From: Pseudomonas sp. QS1027
GTDB lineage: Bacteria > Pseudomonadota > Gammaproteobacteria > Pseudomonadales > Pseudomonadaceae
Reading direction: 5' to 3'
Assembly (NCBI RefSeq): GCF_002814235.1
Contig: NZ_PHSU01000017.1
Coordinates: 117,486 to 181,485 of the forward strand
Length of the DNA: 64,000 nt
Below, in pieces: positions 16,421-24,669 of the stretch. The notes below the pieces were generated by a model that did not search any database, was not told the DNA's origin, and saw only the letters and a program-made list of their open reading frames with translations. The position numbers and the translations under genes were made by a program. The first letter of the stretch is position 1. The number at the start of each line of letters is the position of its first letter.

Positions 16421-16626
16421 AATCAGCTCCTTGAACAGACTGTCCAGACTGGTCCATTCCAAAGCTCACGGCTTGATCGCTTTAGGCGGGGTCGGTGACG
16501 AATTCGGCATACCCGGTTGCACAATAGCGACCGTATTAGCCGCCCATCGAAACATTCTGTAACCCACCCAATTTGGCAGGAGCATCGGTAGCACGTTCAA
16601 TGAGCGTTTTCTGCAAGGAGCAGGCT

Positions 16627-16758
16627 ATGCCTACCGAACAAATCATTCTGATGGCCCTCTTTGGCATCGCTCTCATCGCCTGGGGTATCAGGCAGGACAT
16701 GAAGAACCACAAGAAGGAAAAAGCCGCGCGGCAAGCCCAGGGCGATAACAGGGTTTGA
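16627..16758 (+). CDS. small single-pass membrane protein
   Basis: A 43-residue peptide with a good AAGGAG ribosome site ending six bases before the ATG. Residues 5-20 (QIILMALFGIALIAWG) are one hydrophobic helix, followed by a basic, lysine-rich cytoplasmic-type tail (KNHKKEKAARQAQ). A strong terminator lies about 50 bases downstream. No family is recognised. The layout is that of a genuine small membrane protein, not an accidental frame. Confidence 0.6.
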   Translation: MPTEQIILMALFGIALIAWGIRQDMKNHKKEKAARQAQGDNRV

Positions 16759-16810
16759 TCGGGTGATCGGCGTTTCATCTGGCCCACCTCCCCTTTTGTC
16801 CTCAAAAAAC

Positions 16811-16835
16811 AAAGCCCAGCATCGAGCTGGGCTTT
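16811..16835. terminator. bidirectional intrinsic terminator
   Basis: AAAGCCCAGC and GCTGGGCTTT flank a five-base loop, with A- and T-rich ends on both sides. It serves the small membrane protein gene and the convergent small gene at 16851. Confidence 0.88.
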
Positions 16836-16850
16836 GTCATTGTGTTGGCC

Positions 16851-17045
16851 TCAGCCTTTTGGAGGCGCCTTGAGGCTATCCAATCGACCGCTCTCCAGCA
16901 AAGCCTTGTACTTCAACGCATCCGCTTCACTGTGATAAACGCCGACCAGCACATCGCCCTGGTAGACATCCCACATCCTGACGCCTGCGTTATTGGCGTC
17001 ATGGGACATGTGATCCTCATCGCGTTCTTTGACCGTAATAACCAT
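16851..17045 (-). CDS. small conserved-looking hypothetical protein
   Basis: A 64-residue soluble protein starting MVITVKERDEDHMSHD and ending DSLKAPPKG. The frame is open to 17111, but the internal ATG at 17045 is preceded by GAGG and starts the part that looks protein-like. The segment MWDVYQGDVLVGVYHSEADA resembles a short beta-strand/helix unit. It contains no cysteines or membrane segment. The function is unknown. It converges on the small membrane protein gene. Confidence 0.5.
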   Translation of the reverse strand: MVITVKERDEDHMSHDANNAGVRMWDVYQGDVLVGVYHSEADALKYKALLESGRLDSLKAPPKG

Positions 17046-17153
17046 TGGCACATCCTCTGGGTTGAGGCAGGTAAGGTATTTTTTACTCCTGTTGTTCCCA
17101 AGATTCCACACTCAACGTCTTGGAAACGGGGGCCGCTTTATTGGCTCGCGACC

Positions 17154-17210
17154 TCAACCAATCGCCTGGTTGCCCAAGGCTAACGATAGCTGATTAGAGG
17201 GAGACTCTAG
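17154..17210 (-). pseudogene. 3' remnant of a DUF3077-type gene (left half of a split repeat unit)
   Basis: The minus-strand frame here ends LESPSNQLSLALGNQAIG, closely matching the C-terminus of the intact gene at 29813 (SPSNQLSSALGNPPNG). The similarity continues downstream of the stop to about 17101 (AAGCGG and the CCGTTTCCAAG stretch), as in the complete copies at 23.97 and 29.78 kb. It stops abruptly near 17210. The other end of the same unit is found at 21545-21626, on the far side of the four-gene cassette. Confidence 0.72.
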
Positions 17211-17307
17211 ACGGGATGGTGAGTTGGAGTGCAACCAGGGTTCCCACCTTGGACGTCTCCAGCACTGATTGACCTTGCTTTTAAGAGAGTGGGCTGCGCC
17301 CTTCCTG

Positions 17308-18315
17308 TCAGATAGACAAACAAACCTTGCCGAAATGCTTGCCGGCTGCCTGGTGACGGAATGCGTCGGCAATCTCGTCGAGTGCAAACGTGCGGTCAAT
17401 TACAGGCTTGATGCCGTTTGCGTCGATTGCGCGGATCATGTCGATCTGGTGCCTGCGGCTGCCAACGATCAGCCCCTGCACTGTTTGCTGACGACGCATC
17501 AGTTCACCCGTCGGCACCTGCCCGGCGAGGCCGGTCAATACGCCGATTAGTGCGATGTGACCACCAATGCGGCAAGCGCGGATCGACTGGCCAAGCGTGT
17601 CCGGGCCGCCCACTTCGATAATGTTGTCGACACCCCGACCACTGGTGATCTCGAGTACCTTCGAGGCCCAGTCGGTATCGCGTTTGTAGTTGATGAGGTG
17701 GTCGGCACCGAGCGCCCGGGCCTTCTCCAGTTTCTCGTCGGAGGATGATGTGGCGATCACCTTTGCCCCCATCTGCTTTGCAAACTGCAGCGCAAAGATC
17801 GAGACGCCACCCGTGCCTTGAACGAGCACGGTGTCGCCGGCCTTAAGCGAGTAGTCTACAGCCAGTCCACGCCACGCGGTCAGCCCGGCAGTGGTCAAAG
17901 TCGCAGCTTCGGCATGGCTGTAGCCTTGGGGCGCATGCGTGAACCATTGCGCGGGCCGAACGACGATTTCGCGAGCGTATCCGTCGACACCATCACCCGG
18001 TGTTGTCGAAAAATCCGCGAGCGTCGGGCCACCGTCGAGCCAGGACGGAAAGAAGGTCGATACAACGGCATCGCCCACTGCGAACTCTGTTACACCGTCG
18101 CCTATTGCGTCGACGATACCCGCGCCATCCGACATCGGAATGCGACCATCGTCGGTGCGCAAGCGGCCAGTGACGACACCCAAGTCATGGGCGTTGAGCG
18201 AACTCGCGTGGATGCGCACGCGGATCTCACCCGCCGCCGGCTCACCGGGGTCGGCAAGATTCGTGAGTATCAGGTTTGCCAGGCCGGCGGGCTGGCGCAA
18301 GGTAATGGCTTTCAT
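17308..18315 (-). CDS. MDR-superfamily NAD(P)-dependent alcohol dehydrogenase/quinone reductase
   Basis: A 335-residue zinc-independent-looking medium-chain reductase. The N-terminal GroES-like part has SLNAHDLGVVTGR, and the Rossmann motif is GDTVLVQGTGGVSIFALQFAKQ. A run of glycines and the GADHLINYKRDTDW segment follow. ATG at 18315 has AGGAG eight bases upstream; the longer frame lacks support. It is the outer gene of the HxlR cassette and is transcribed in the same direction as hxlR. The substrate is unknown. Quinone- or enone-type reduction is common for relatives next to HxlR regulators. Confidence 0.85.
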   Translation of the reverse strand: MKAITLRQPAGLANLILTNLADPGEPAAGEIRVRIHASSLNAHDLGVVTGRLRTDDGRIPMSDGAGIVDAIGDGVTEFAVGDAVVSTFFPSWLDGGPTLADFSTTPGDGVDGYAREIVVRPAQWFTHAPQGYSHAEAATLTTAGLTAWRGLAVDYSLKAGDTVLVQGTGGVSIFALQFAKQMGAKVIATSSSDEKLEKARALGADHLINYKRDTDWASKVLEITSGRGVDNIIEVGGPDTLGQSIRACRIGGHIALIGVLTGLAGQVPTGELMRRQQTVQGLIVGSRRHQIDMIRAIDANGIKPVIDRTFALDEIADAFRHQAAGKHFGKVCLSI

Positions 18316-18446
18316 GAAAACAACTCCTGATGGTCGATTGATGCACGCATGAGGGGCCCGCCGCGATAGCTGCGGTGGTCGTTCACGCAGCACCTGTATC
18401 GTCGAAGGGTGCAGGTCGGATCGAGCTGCGAAAACTTCGCAACCCC

Positions 18447-18944
18447 TTACTTACTTTTGAACGCCGCACGCCGCTCTGCGCGTTCGGCTGCAAATTGATC
18501 GCTCATGGTTGCTTCCAGATCTTTACGTTCAACCTGAACCCCGCATCCGGGGCATACAGACCCCAGGCCCATATCGTGGCCACATGCACGATGAACGAAA
18601 CGCACGGCGATCTCCTCGCTCTTGTCCTTGGACCAGGTTTCGCCCCATCCCCTCAAGGCATAGATGACGGGATAGAACGCCCTGCCTTTCTCGGTCAGAC
18701 GATATTCATGGCGCAACGGCTTTTCGCTATACGGATGACGTTCGACCATCCCGTTCGCTTCCAGCGACTTCAAGCGCGCCGTCAGCATCTGCGGCGTCGC
18801 TTTCGTCTGAATCTGAATTTCTTCGAAGCGACTGGTGCCCATGAACAGCTCGCGAATGACCAACAGGGTCCATCGATCGCCGACGATATCCAACGACCGC
18901 GCTACCGGACACACCGTGTCGGGTGCTTCTGTTTGAAGTGTCAC
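18447..18944 (-). CDS. HxlR-family transcriptional regulator
   Basis: A 165-residue winged-helix regulator. It has the CPVARSLDIVGDRWTLLVIRE signature of HxlR proteins, then the TPQMLTARLKSLEANGMV helix and the wing (PLRHEYRLTEKGRAFYPVI). The C-terminal extension carries CGHDM and CPGCG, a likely zinc site found in the longer HxlR members. The GTG at 18944 follows GGGAGG and is chosen over an ATG 60 bases upstream. The first of two near-identical palindromes in the divergent promoter region lies 17 bases upstream, consistent with autoregulation. Confidence 0.88.
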   Translation of the reverse strand: MTLQTEAPDTVCPVARSLDIVGDRWTLLVIRELFMGTSRFEEIQIQTKATPQMLTARLKSLEANGMVERHPYSEKPLRHEYRLTEKGRAFYPVIYALRGWGETWSKDKSEEIAVRFVHRACGHDMGLGSVCPGCGVQVERKDLEATMSDQFAAERAERRAAFKSK

Positions 18945-18960
18945 AACTTGCCTCCCAGAC

Positions 18961-18981
18961 TTACTATTAATTTCATAGTAA
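18961..18981. promoter_or_regulatory. putative HxlR operator, hxlR-proximal
   Basis: TTACTATTAATTTCATAGTAA is a 21-base dyad with one mismatched pair. Its inner 17 bases match the palindrome at 19089-19105 at 15 positions. It lies directly before the hxlR start. Confidence 0.65.
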
Positions 18982-19087
18982 CACGATCCAAATCGGATGT
19001 GCACGGGTCGGATACCCGTCTCTAATGACGACGGGGCTCACTCTGTCGCAAACGACAAATTCAGCGTCAGGAACCCGTACCCATTGA

Positions 19088-19106
19088 CACTATGATTTTC
19101 ATAGTG
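19088..19106. promoter_or_regulatory. putative HxlR operator, hydrolase-proximal
   Basis: CACTATGATTTTCATAGTG is a perfect dyad with eight-base arms about a three-base centre, in the promoter region of the hydrolase/aldehyde dehydrogenase operon. Together with the site at 18961-18981 it suggests one regulator acting on both divergent transcripts. Confidence 0.65.
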
Positions 19107-19223
19107 ATAGCTTTTGCTCAGCGCATTCGATGTGTGAGACACCCCGAACGTCCGACCAACGCGGTCCGGGGTCGAGTGTGAAACGCGACACTGTTCGCAA
19201 CTCTCTTCTGACTGGAGAACGAA

Positions 19224-19859
19224 ATGACTCATCCCGTATATCGCGCGGAACGTACTGGTCTGCTGCTGGTTGATCCGTATAACGACTTTCTCTCGGACGG
19301 CGGCAAGCTGTTCCCGATGCTCAAGGAAGTCGCTGATGACGTCCGTTTGCTGGAGAACCTGCGCAACACCGTCGCCGCCGCCCGTGCGAGGGATATCCAG
19401 GTGTTCTACGTGCCGCATCGTCGCTGGCAGCCGGGCGATTACGACAACTGGGATCATCCGAACCCGACCCAGCGTCTCGTGCAGCAACGCCACACCTTTG
19501 CCAAGGGCACGTGGGGCGGTGAATGGCATCCCGATTTCGTTCCGCAGGACGGCGACATCATCGTTCAGGAACACTGGGGCCAAAGCGGCTTTGCCAACAC
19601 CGATCTCGACTTCCAACTGAAGCAGCAAGGCATCACGCACGTGATCGTCATCGGTCTGCTTGCCAATACCTGCATTGAGTCAACGAGTCGCTTTGCGATG
19701 GAACTGGGCTACCACGTCACGCTGGTGCGCGACGCAACGGCCGCGTTCAAGAAGGAAATGATGCATGCCGCACATGAACTGAACGGCCCCACCTTCGCCC
19801 ACGAAATCCTGACGACAGCCGATCTCATCGCTGCCCTCAACACTGGCACCGCCGCCTGA
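19224..19859 (+). CDS. isochorismatase-family cysteine hydrolase
   Basis: A 211-residue alpha/beta hydrolase of the isochorismatase/nicotinamidase group. The expected Asp is in LLLVDPYNDF, the cysteine in GLLANTCIESTSRFA, and the FANTDLDFQLKQQGITHVIVIG segment is the usual core. ATG at 19224 follows CTGGAG. It lies 18 bases before a semialdehyde dehydrogenase gene, so the two are probably one transcript under HxlR control. A substrate such as an amide or cyclic imide whose product feeds the dehydrogenase is possible but not shown. Confidence 0.85.
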   Translation: MTHPVYRAERTGLLLVDPYNDFLSDGGKLFPMLKEVADDVRLLENLRNTVAAARARDIQVFYVPHRRWQPGDYDNWDHPNPTQRLVQQRHTFAKGTWGGEWHPDFVPQDGDIIVQEHWGQSGFANTDLDFQLKQQGITHVIVIGLLANTCIESTSRFAMELGYHVTLVRDATAAFKKEMMHAAHELNGPTFAHEILTTADLIAALNTGTAA

Positions 19860-19877
19860 TTCTTGAAGAGAACCACG

Positions 19878-21455
19878 ATGAAACTCACTGGCAACTTGCT
19901 TATTGGCGCCCAGGAAGTGTCCGCAACCGCTGGCACGATGAAGGCGCTGAACCCTGCAACCAATACCGAGATTGAACCGTCGTTCGCGTTCGGCGGCGTC
20001 GCCCAAGTCGAGCGTGCCGCTCAACTCGCCGACGACGCCTTCGACAGCTACAACAATACGAGTCTCGCCGAGCGTGCCGCCTTCCTGGAGCGTATCGCTG
20101 ACGGCCTTGATGCGATCGCGCCCGAACTGGCGCAACGCATCTCACTTGAAAGCGGCCTGCCGGTGACGCAACTCGAGGGCGAAGCGGCGAAATCTGCGAT
20201 TCAGTTTCGCCAGTTCGCGACTGTCGTCCGTCAAGGGCGCTTTCGACAGGCGACCATCGATCCCGCTCAACCCGACCGTCAACCGCGCGCACGGATGGAT
20301 CATCGCTTGCAGAAGATTGCGCTGGGTCCGGTTGCAATCTTCGGCGCGAGTAACTTTCCGATCGCCTATTCGGTGGCAGGCGGTGATACAGCGTCGGCGC
20401 TGGCGGCTGGCTGCCCGGTCATTCTGAAGGCGCACAACGCTCATCCTGGCGGATCGGAAATGATGGGGCGCGTGATCCAGCAGGCTGTCAAAGACGCGGG
20501 TCTGCACGAGGGCGTGTTCTCGCTCGTTCGCGGTGGCGGCAATGAAATCGGCGAGGCGCTGGTGGACCATCCGCTCATCAAGGGGGTGACCTTCACAGGG
20601 TCGGAAGTTGGCGGTATGGCGCTGTTCCGGCGCGCACAACTGCGTCCTGATCCGATTCCCGTTTTCACCGAAATGACCAGCGTCAACCCCACATTCGTGC
20701 TGCCCTCGGCGCTCGCCGCACGCGGTGCTGTGATCGGTGACGGGTTCGCTGAACGTATGCTGGTCACCGTCGGCCAGGCGTGCTTGAAGCCTGCGATTCT
20801 GCTGGCTATCGATGGCCCCGGCTATAGTGAACTGAAGGACGCAATGATTGCCCGCGTCGAAGCCATGCAAGCGCGCACCATGCTGACGCCCGGCATCAAT
20901 AACGCGTACCGCAAGAATGTCGAGCGGCAGGCCGAAGCAGGCGCCCGGCGCATCGCCGCAGGCGGTGAATCACAAGGCGCGTGGGACGGGCAATCGGTGC
21001 TCTTCGAAGTCGACGGTGCACACATGCTTGATGATGCAACGCTATCGGAGGAAGTGTTCGGTCCTGCCGCACTGCTGGTGCGCGTGAAGGATATCGAGCA
21101 ATTCATCGCGATCGCAAAGCAGTTCCGTGGGCAACTTTCCGCGACGATGCAGATCGATCAACCCGATCATGCGCTTGCCGCGCGCCTGTTGCCGATTCTT
21201 GAACGTCGCACAGGCCGCATCGTCGTCAATGCGTTCGCACATCCGCAAGAAGTGTCATATGCGTCGATTCATGGCGGACCGTTTCCTGCGACGTCCGATA
21301 GCCGCTTCACGTCAGTCGGCATGAGCTCGATCGAACGCTTCCTGCGTCCTGTTTGCTACCAGGGATTTCCAGACGACCTGCTGCCCGAAGCGTTGAAGCA
21401 TGACAACCCGCGCGATCTCTGGCGCGTCGTCGATGGCGAGTTGTCGAAAGCTTGA
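19878..21455 (+). CDS. second 2,5-dioxovalerate-type aldehyde dehydrogenase
   Basis: A 525-residue paralogue of the enzyme at 13790, with the same overall length and the matching ERFLRPVCYQGFPDDLLPEA C-terminus. The region aligned with the catalytic GCGQFCTN of the first enzyme reads VGQACLKPAI, so a cysteine is present but the local motif differs. The glutamate motif is VFTEMTSVNP. Codon choice (many CGC and GCG, and frequent TCG) looks less Pseudomonas-like than the hydroxyproline genes, hinting at transfer from a Burkholderia-like source. The start at 19878 follows GAGA. The substrate may be alpha-ketoglutarate semialdehyde or another short semialdehyde. Confidence 0.87.
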   Translation: MKLTGNLLIGAQEVSATAGTMKALNPATNTEIEPSFAFGGVAQVERAAQLADDAFDSYNNTSLAERAAFLERIADGLDAIAPELAQRISLESGLPVTQLEGEAAKSAIQFRQFATVVRQGRFRQATIDPAQPDRQPRARMDHRLQKIALGPVAIFGASNFPIAYSVAGGDTASALAAGCPVILKAHNAHPGGSEMMGRVIQQAVKDAGLHEGVFSLVRGGGNEIGEALVDHPLIKGVTFTGSEVGGMALFRRAQLRPDPIPVFTEMTSVNPTFVLPSALAARGAVIGDGFAERMLVTVGQACLKPAILLAIDGPGYSELKDAMIARVEAMQARTMLTPGINNAYRKNVERQAEAGARRIAAGGESQGAWDGQSVLFEVDGAHMLDDATLSEEVFGPAALLVRVKDIEQFIAIAKQFRGQLSATMQIDQPDHALAARLLPILERRTGRIVVNAFAHPQEVSYASIHGGPFPATSDSRFTSVGMSSIERFLRPVCYQGFPDDLLPEALKHDNPRDLWRVVDGELSKA

Positions 21456-21544
21456 TTCGCGACCGCATAAAAACAAGCACTCCGCGACTTGTGCACGTCG
21501 CAAGCTCGCGGGCTACTTTATGACCAGGCATACGTCCCCTTTTC

Positions 21545-21626
21545 AGCCAGACGGACTTCCCCGAACAAGAAAAAACGCCCTACTGGGAGCTGGACTGGGA
21601 TGATCAGCGAATCGCCCGCCAGAAGC
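21545..21626. repeat. 5' remnant of the DUF3077 repeat unit (right half of the split unit)
   Basis: The stretch beginning AGCCAGACGGACTTCCCCGA and running to about 21626 matches the upstream end of the complete units (near 24778-24863 and 30590-30668), in the same orientation. With the gene end at 17154-17210 it brackets the alcohol dehydrogenase/HxlR/hydrolase/dehydrogenase cassette, as if that cassette had replaced the middle of one unit. Confidence 0.7.
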
Positions 21627-21691
21627 AGCCTCTTTCATGACCACCACCATTGAGTCCCAAACCCGGCGTTTTCACTTCAGAGATGTGTCAC

Positions 21692-22558
21692 TCATCCGCC
21701 CAATTTGCTGGCAAGCATTTCCCGCACAGCACCGACCAAATGAGCCTCGCCAGCACGCGCAGGTAACAGGCTGAACTCAACGTCGGGCAAAGGCGGTAAC
21801 GGGAAGGCCGGCCGGCAAATCTCTGCGCCCATCGGCACCGCCGAGGTATTCAGGCAAGCGACGCCCAGCCCTGCCATCAGTGCTGATTGCAGCCCTGCCA
21901 CTCCGGACGCGGAATGGGCAATCACATACGGCACGTTGTGTGCCTCCAGCGTCTCTCGGGTGAGGCGTTGGAGGCTGCATCCCTGTGGCAGCACCAAAAG
22001 TGGCAACGCGTTATCTTCTTCGTTCCTCGGCTCAAACCCCGAAGCAGATACCCAATGCAATGCTTCCCGACGCACCGGGATGCCCTCGGGAAGGCTGCGG
22101 CCGTCGAGTATGCGCATTGAAAGGCCGATATCGAAGTTACCCGTATCTGCCCCGCTTTCTATTTGCAGACTCTTTCGCACCGACACATGCAGTCGAAGGC
22201 GTGGATAGTTCAGGCGCAGTTGCTTCAACAACTCGGCAATCGAGCCAGGCAAAAAGTAGTCGGTGATCGCCAATCTCAATTCGCCGGCAAACGTCACTCC
22301 GCGCACGTCTTCAAGGGCGCGATCACTCAAGGCCAGCAGTTCTCGTGCATGCACCATCAGGCGCTCCCCGGCCGGCGTAGGCCGGACACCCTTTTTTCCC
22401 CGTTCCAACAGCGTTACCCCGGTGAACGCTTCGAGCTTGCGCAATTGTTCGCTCAACGCTGATTGCGACCGACACAGTCGCGGCGCGGCCTCCGATAGGC
22501 TGCCGGATTCCATGGCAACGGTAAAAGATCGCAAGAGATCAAGGTCAAAGGGGCGCAT
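21692..22558 (-). CDS. LysR-family transcriptional regulator
   Basis: A 288-residue regulator starting MRPFDLDLLRSFTVAMESGS. The helix-turn-helix is SLSEAAPRLCRSQSALSEQL, followed by the linker helix and an effector domain (RLAITDYFLPGSIAELLKQL). An ATG six bases upstream (22564) is possible, but AGCAGGA is better spaced for 22558. It is divergent from the tautomerase gene across a 109-base gap, the usual LysR arrangement, so the tautomerase is its most likely target. Confidence 0.88.
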   Translation of the reverse strand: MRPFDLDLLRSFTVAMESGSLSEAAPRLCRSQSALSEQLRKLEAFTGVTLLERGKKGVRPTPAGERLMVHARELLALSDRALEDVRGVTFAGELRLAITDYFLPGSIAELLKQLRLNYPRLRLHVSVRKSLQIESGADTGNFDIGLSMRILDGRSLPEGIPVRREALHWVSASGFEPRNEEDNALPLLVLPQGCSLQRLTRETLEAHNVPYVIAHSASGVAGLQSALMAGLGVACLNTSAVPMGAEICRPAFPLPPLPDVEFSLLPARAGEAHLVGAVREMLASKLGG

Positions 22559-22667
22559 GCTCATCCTGCTGTTTTCCCGATAGATAGATGCACATCTTCC
22601 GGCTTTTCAGCAACAACGCAACTTCTTACTCTGCGCTGGACATTCATTGCCCGCAAAGGAGTTCAAC

Positions 22668-23060
22668 ATGCCCGGTATAACACTCAAGATTTCTGGCGAG
22701 CCGAACCTTGAACTGGTCCACAGCATCGTCCCGAAACTCACCACTCTGACCTGTGAACTACTGGAAAAGCGACCGGAACAGACCCTGGTGATGGTGCAGT
22801 TCCTGCCTCCTGAACAGTGGTTCATCGACAGCCGTTCGCTGGCCGAACAAGGACGCAACTCGTTCCGCCTGGAAGTCACTATCACGGATGAAACCAATAC
22901 CAAGGCCCAGAAAGCGCGCTACCACCATGAGGCTTTCGAATTGCTGGCCAAAGAAATAGGCAATGTTCACCCTCACTCAAACATCCATGTGATCGACTGC
23001 CGTGCCAGTGCCTACGGCTATGGCGGTTTGAGCCAGGAGTACAGACTCCACCACCCTTGA
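22668..23060 (+). CDS. tautomerase/MIF-superfamily protein
   Basis: A 130-residue protein starting MPGITLKIS. After methionine removal, Pro-1 would be the catalytic base of the 4-oxalocrotonate tautomerase superfamily. The length corresponds to two beta-alpha-beta units, as in the longer members (cis-CaaD or MSAD size). Landmarks are VMVQFLPPEQWFIDS, FRLEVTITDETNTKAQKARY and NIHVIDCRASAYGYGG. AAGGAG lies seven bases before the ATG. The substrate is unknown; a small enol or keto acid is likely. Confidence 0.8.
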   Translation: MPGITLKISGEPNLELVHSIVPKLTTLTCELLEKRPEQTLVMVQFLPPEQWFIDSRSLAEQGRNSFRLEVTITDETNTKAQKARYHHEAFELLAKEIGNVHPHSNIHVIDCRASAYGYGGLSQEYRLHHP

Positions 23061-23098
23061 CCCCGGTTCATCGTGGCCGGCGCAATTCGAGCTTACAT

Positions 23099-23112
23099 AG
23101 GTATCGATACCT
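23099..23112. promoter_or_regulatory. perfect 14-base palindrome
   Basis: AGGTATCGATACCT lies 39 bases after the tautomerase stop, in a 273-base gap that otherwise holds only GC-rich intergenic sequence of a type repeated elsewhere in the window (CTATCGGCC). It may be a binding site or part of an eroded element; no gene start lies close. Confidence 0.35.
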
Positions 23113-23333
23113 GTCTGATGACTTCAGTGGGATGACCTCCATGGGTCGGGAGCAGCCGGTCACGGCAGGACCGCTATCGGCCCTTTGCCGTCGGTCATGC
23201 TCCCCGGAAGCTGGCGTTCAACGCCGAGCTAACAGGCCGCAACCTATGCCGCGCAGCGGCAGAATTCGGTTGCGGTCCGGGTTGAGGAAGGGTGAGACCT
23301 CAGTCGGCCGCGCATGATGATTTGGACTTTGGC

Positions 23334-23879
23334 TTACGCCTCCGTCGCCGACGGCCAGCCGACCCGTGCCGCGCTACGAAGATTGGACTGAACAACCAAG
23401 CGATGAAACGGGGCAATGAGAAAAATATAGAGACGACCCAAGCGATTGTGGCAATGAACCACAGTCGACAGGGTCAAGTGACGCTTAGCTCCCGGCGACG
23501 ACTGACCGGAACACAGAACAGAGAGCCTGAAGTCCAGGTGCTTGTCGTCTTCACCAAGAACAACTTCAGTTGGACTTGTGCTGTAGAGCTTGAAGATGCC
23601 GAGTCGGCCCGCTCCGCTCTGCGCATCCAGTGAGGCGAGATGCTTGGCTGTCTTGAGGCCGAAACCGGCGACGATCGCGTCTCGAACCGCCATGAGTCTG
23701 CTGACCCAAGGCGCTTGGTGAGCGAAGATGAACCTCGCCAACAATTCAGGATTGGTTGACGCTCCGGTGGGAAGCTCGATCGAGTAAGCATCGGCGAGAT
23801 TCATCGATGCGTAGGCTTTAGCAATCGCCGACTCTGGAGGAAGCGACACCGAGGTTGCGTGATGGTGTTCGGTTGACAT
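23334..23879 (-). CDS. DUF2867-family protein
   Basis: A 181-residue soluble protein. The N-terminal half reads AYASMNLADAYSIELPTGAS, then LARFIFAHQAPWVSRLMAVRDAIVAGFGLKTAK, which is the typical DUF2867 pattern of a helix with paired Trp/Arg followed by a conserved G-L-K-T. The middle has LYSTSPTEVVLGEDDKHLDFRLSVL, and the C-terminus HRLVVQSNLRSAARVGWP. The family is of unknown biochemical function and is sometimes fused to SDR-type proteins. The ribosome site is weak. It is isolated between the tautomerase gene and the first complete DUF3077 unit. Confidence 0.7.
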   Translation of the reverse strand: MSTEHHHATSVSLPPESAIAKAYASMNLADAYSIELPTGASTNPELLARFIFAHQAPWVSRLMAVRDAIVAGFGLKTAKHLASLDAQSGAGRLGIFKLYSTSPTEVVLGEDDKHLDFRLSVLCSGQSSPGAKRHLTLSTVVHCHNRLGRLYIFLIAPFHRLVVQSNLRSAARVGWPSATEA

Positions 23880-24004
23880 GTAGGCGGCCTATGATTCGTT
23901 TCTGAGGTCTAACGCCGAGCTGACCGGCACGCTTGCGTGACGGCCCCCGTTTCACCCCATATTCAACGCCTTGGAAACGGGGGGCGCTTTATTGGCTGGC
24001 GACC

Positions 24005-24448
24005 TCAACCATTCGGAGGGTTGCCCGACGCTGACGATAGCTGATTAGACGGGGATTTGCCCTCCAACAAGGCATCCACCACCGCACGCGCCACCTCCAC
24101 CGAATGCAGCATGCCCCAGAACAACGCCCGTTCGACCGGGTTGGTGTGCAGGCTGATTTAGTCGCCATTGAGTTCCGCGGTTTCGAGCAGATTGGAAACG
24201 TAGACCAGGGCGTCCTGGGCGGTTACCCCGGGTTGGATGGCGAATAGCGTGGGTTTGTAGGGGGATTCGGGGGTGACGGGTTTGGAGCTGGTGAATGCGA
24301 GGGTTTCGAGCAAACGGGGGGTGTTTGCAGGGACTGGCTCGGATTCGTTGGATGGCGTGTCCGGGAGCTTACGCAGGTATGTCTCTTTATCCGCAGTGCT
24401 GAGAGCTTTGCAAACGACAGGCGGATCGGGGGTGATCTTCTTGACCAT
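24005..24448 (-). pseudogene. DUF3077-type gene with an in-frame nonsense codon (copy A)
   Basis: The 444-base frame aligns codon for codon with the intact copy at 29813-30256 and has the same length. At codon 97 (24158-24160) a TAA replaces the GAA of copy B, just after TAELNGD. The part before it (MVKKITPDPP to TLFAIQPGVTAQDALVYVSN) and the part after (ISLHTNPVERALFWGML type) remain in frame. Only one base separates it from an intact gene, so loss is recent, or a 96-residue product is still made. No function is known for the family. Confidence 0.78.
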
Positions 24449-24520
24449 AGCGGCATTCCTATTCGAGTTCAGGAGTTCGCCACTTTCCGCGTTCAAACAA
24501 AAGGTGGCGGACCGTACGCA

Positions 24521-24669
24521 GGTTGAACGACCGGGAATAGGAACCGGCAGGCCGAAGCCTCCTGCGCACAGCCCGCCATAACACGAGCCAAAAAAAGCCG
24601 CTTTCGCGGCGCTGTGCGCCTATTCATTTCCGGGCGTTCAAACCCGTGTCGCTGAATTTGCAGCGACAC
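24521..24669 (-). ncRNA. structured leader RNA upstream of the DUF3077 gene, copy A
   Basis: Read on the minus strand the order is: a hairpin (GTGTCGCTG/CAGCGACAC, 24646-24669), then 5' arms at about 24634-24642, 24619-24625 (GAATAGG) and 24611-24619 (GCGCACAGC), an inner GCCGC-GAAA-GCGGC hairpin followed by seven T (24590-24610), and then the matching 3' arms GCTGTGCGC (24564-24572), CCTATTC (24535-24541) and CGTTCAAC (24521-24529). A small AGGC-TTCG-GCCT hairpin lies between them. Thus a terminator-like stem is enclosed in a larger fold. Copy B keeps the pairings with different bases. Confidence 0.6.
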
